From JACCZX01 sp963801035 (GTDB lineage Bacteria; Pseudomonadota; Gammaproteobacteria; Burkholderiales; Burkholderiaceae_F), in NCBI GenBank assembly GCA_963801035.1, contig CAWDDF010000007.1:682001-746000 (forward strand): 64,000 nucleotides of DNA. Direction: 5' to 3'. A program made the position numbers and the translations under genes. Below are positions 62,905 through 64,000 of the stretch, one piece after another (positions within the stretch are counted from its first letter, which is position 1; every line of letters begins with the position of its first letter). The notes beneath the pieces were generated by a model that was not told where the DNA came from, did no database searches, and was given only the letters and a program-made list of their open reading frames with translations.

Positions 62905-62923
62905 TGCGTATCGCTCGCGGCTT

Positions 62924-63457
62924 TCAAAAATCCTCCGTGAAGTCGCCGCGGGCATGCCGCTCGTCGACGGCGACTTGATATGCGGGCCGTTGGCCCCGCA
63001 ACACCGCGATCAATTCATCAATGACCGCAATGAGCAGGATGATTGAGCCGATCGCAAACGAAAGTTGCGGAATCCAGATGGGCACAACCAGAAGCCCGAT
63101 GGACATCTCGTCGTAGCGCCAACTCTCATATACGCCAAAGGTCGCCCAGCCCGCGAGCACGGCGGTCGCTACGAGCGCGATAAACAGCGCCAGCAGCTCG
63201 GCATGACGCCTCCGCGCAGTTGAGAACTTGTCCAGCACGAGCAGCATGCGAACGAAGTCGCCGCGTCTGAATGCGCTTGCCATGGGGAGAAATGCAGCTG
63301 CGGCACACATCCAGGACACGAGATCATCAGTTCCACTCAAGCTGATGCCCATTGGCCTCGTCAGCGCACCTCCGATCATCACAACAAAGATCGCGCAGAC
63401 GAAAAAAGCTCCGCAATAAGCGGAGCCGTCGTAAAGCCGGTCGAGCCAGCGTCGCAT
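62924..63457 (-). CDS. dctQ: TRAP transporter small permease DctQ-type
   Basis: 177 residues with four membrane helices (about 15-35, 46-65, 86-108, 128-150). MIGGALTRPMGISLSGTDDLVSW and the AAAAFLPMASAFRRGDFVRM stretch fit the DctQ family. Partners the DctM-like permease 20 bp downstream. Confidence 0.86.
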   Translation of the reverse strand: MRRWLDRLYDGSAYCGAFFVCAIFVVMIGGALTRPMGISLSGTDDLVSWMCAAAAFLPMASAFRRGDFVRMLLVLDKFSTARRRHAELLALFIALVATAVLAGWATFGVYESWRYDEMSIGLLVVPIWIPQLSFAIGSIILLIAVIDELIAVLRGQRPAYQVAVDERHARGDFTEDF

Positions 63458-63479
63458 TGTGCAGTGCGCGCTTAGTGCT

Positions 63480-64000
63480 CTATTTTTTCCGGTAGGCGTC
63501 GACGATCTCCTTGCCGTCGGTACCGGCTTGCTTCAGCCAGTCGCTTAACATTTCGTCACCGATCTTCTTCATATCGCCCATCAGCTGGGGACTGGGCTTG
63601 ACGATCGTCATCTTGTTCTTCTGCAGTATGGCCAGAGATTCGTCGGTGTAGCCGCGCATACGCTCCCAACCTTTGCGTTCGGCGTCTGCCGCGGCCTTGA
63701 ACAGTGCATCCTGACTTGCTTTGTCCAGTTTTTCAAATTCGCGCAGATTCACGATCACCATATTCTTTGGCACCCAGGCATTCACCGGATGAAAGTGAGT
63801 CAGCGTTTCCCACACTTTGCTGTCGACTCCAGTAGCGCCCGACGACATGAACGAGTCGACAGCACCGGTAGCCAGCGCTTGCGACAACTCCGCCGCCTGG
63901 ATTGTTAGCGACTGCGCGCCAACAACTTGCGCGATCTTCGACGTTGCAGGGTTGTAGGCGCGCCACTTGAGTCCTTTCATGTCGGCCGCAGAGCGCAGTT
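63480..64000 (-). CDS. dctP: TRAP transporter substrate-binding protein DctP-type, cut by the window edge
   Basis: The gene continues past the right edge; about 173 C-terminal residues are seen. ADMKGLKWRAYNP, GAVDSFMSSGATGVDSKVWETLTHFHPVNAWVPKNMVIVN and the helical tail ESLAILQKN are typical of the DctP family. The ligand cannot be told; the adjacent dadA makes an amino-acid-like or keto acid ligand possible. Confidence 0.85.
   Translation of the reverse strand, partial: LRSAADMKGLKWRAYNPATSKIAQVVGAQSLTIQAAELSQALATGAVDSFMSSGATGVDSKVWETLTHFHPVNAWVPKNMVIVNLREFEKLDKASQDALFKAAADAERKGWERMRGYTDESLAILQKNKMTIVKPSPQLMGDMKKIGDEMLSDWLKQAGTDGKEIVDAYRKK

Noticed and set aside
1..64000. A defence system, prophage or integrative element
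   Set aside because: I looked for helicase-nuclease pairs, integrases, toxin-antitoxin pairs, CRISPR repeats and base-composition shifts and saw none. The helicase at 411 is a normal YoaA/DinG gene.

Overview
The window looks like chromosome from a high-GC, compact betaproteobacterium, most likely of the Burkholderiales/Rhodocyclales type. This is inferred from gene content and order: bamD divergent from rluD-pgeF, class I PHB genes with phaR, mfd / ispD-ispF / envZ-ompR, lplT / alr-radA, hpnCDE, and tig-clpP-clpX-lon-hupB-tRNA-ppiD. No phage, transposase, integrase, CRISPR array or rRNA is visible, and no gene-free stretch exceeds about 250 bases. Most of the window is housekeeping, so I found no clearly new multi-gene system. 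The unusual material is structural.

Layout. 1-5590: a YoaA/DinG helicase with a small YdcH-like protein, an RDD membrane protein, bamD, rluD and pgeF. 5635-11110: PHB synthesis (phaC, phaA, phaB), interrupted by a 169-bp inverted repeat and an opposite-strand GT2 glycosyltransferase, then a second SDR. 11147-18111: a minus-strand run with an iron-type ABC importer (binding protein, fused permease, ATPase), an AAC(6')-like acetyltransferase, a periplasmic phospholipase-D-family protein, a four-helix membrane protein and a DUF1330 protein. 18225-23232: phaR, rimO (frameshifted), a GST, a beta-barrel protein, a BktB-like thiolase and an M15-like murein peptidase. 23249-31624: a TPR lipoprotein, serB, an S9 peptidase, a GNAT protein and mfd. 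31693-34942: ispD (frameshifted), ispF, envZ and ompR. 35088-38271: a DUF3106-DUF1800-DUF1501 operon. 38311-44215: tsaB, rimI, a type-4 uracil-DNA glycosylase, lplT, alr and radA. 44212-47301: hpnE, hpnD and hpnC for squalene synthesis. 47422-56346: tRNA-Leu, tig, clpP, clpX, lon, hupB, tRNA-Val, tRNA-Asp and ppiD. 56329-64000: mnmH, a TesA-like esterase, a YbbA-like ATPase, nnrDE, dadA and a TRAP transporter whose solute-binding gene runs off the right edge.

How the genes work together. PhaA/BktB, PhaB and PhaC make polyhydroxyalkanoate from acyl-CoA, with PhaR as likely regulator. HpnC, HpnD and HpnE make squalene for hopanoids; no cyclase is in the window. IspD and IspF supply the MEP isoprenoid pathway that feeds them. 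Tig, ClpXP, Lon and PpiD form a protein-quality-control block. EnvZ/OmpR lies beside an envelope-targeted DUF operon.

Most notable: a 113-bp partial duplication at the hpnC-hpnD junction that recreates the hpnD start codon and breaks an ATGA-coupled junction; three conserved genes (rimO, ispD, dctM) each broken by one extra base; the 169-bp inverted repeat between phaC and phaA; a palindrome between two tRNA genes; and an AAC(6')-Ib-like protein inside a metal-transport operon.
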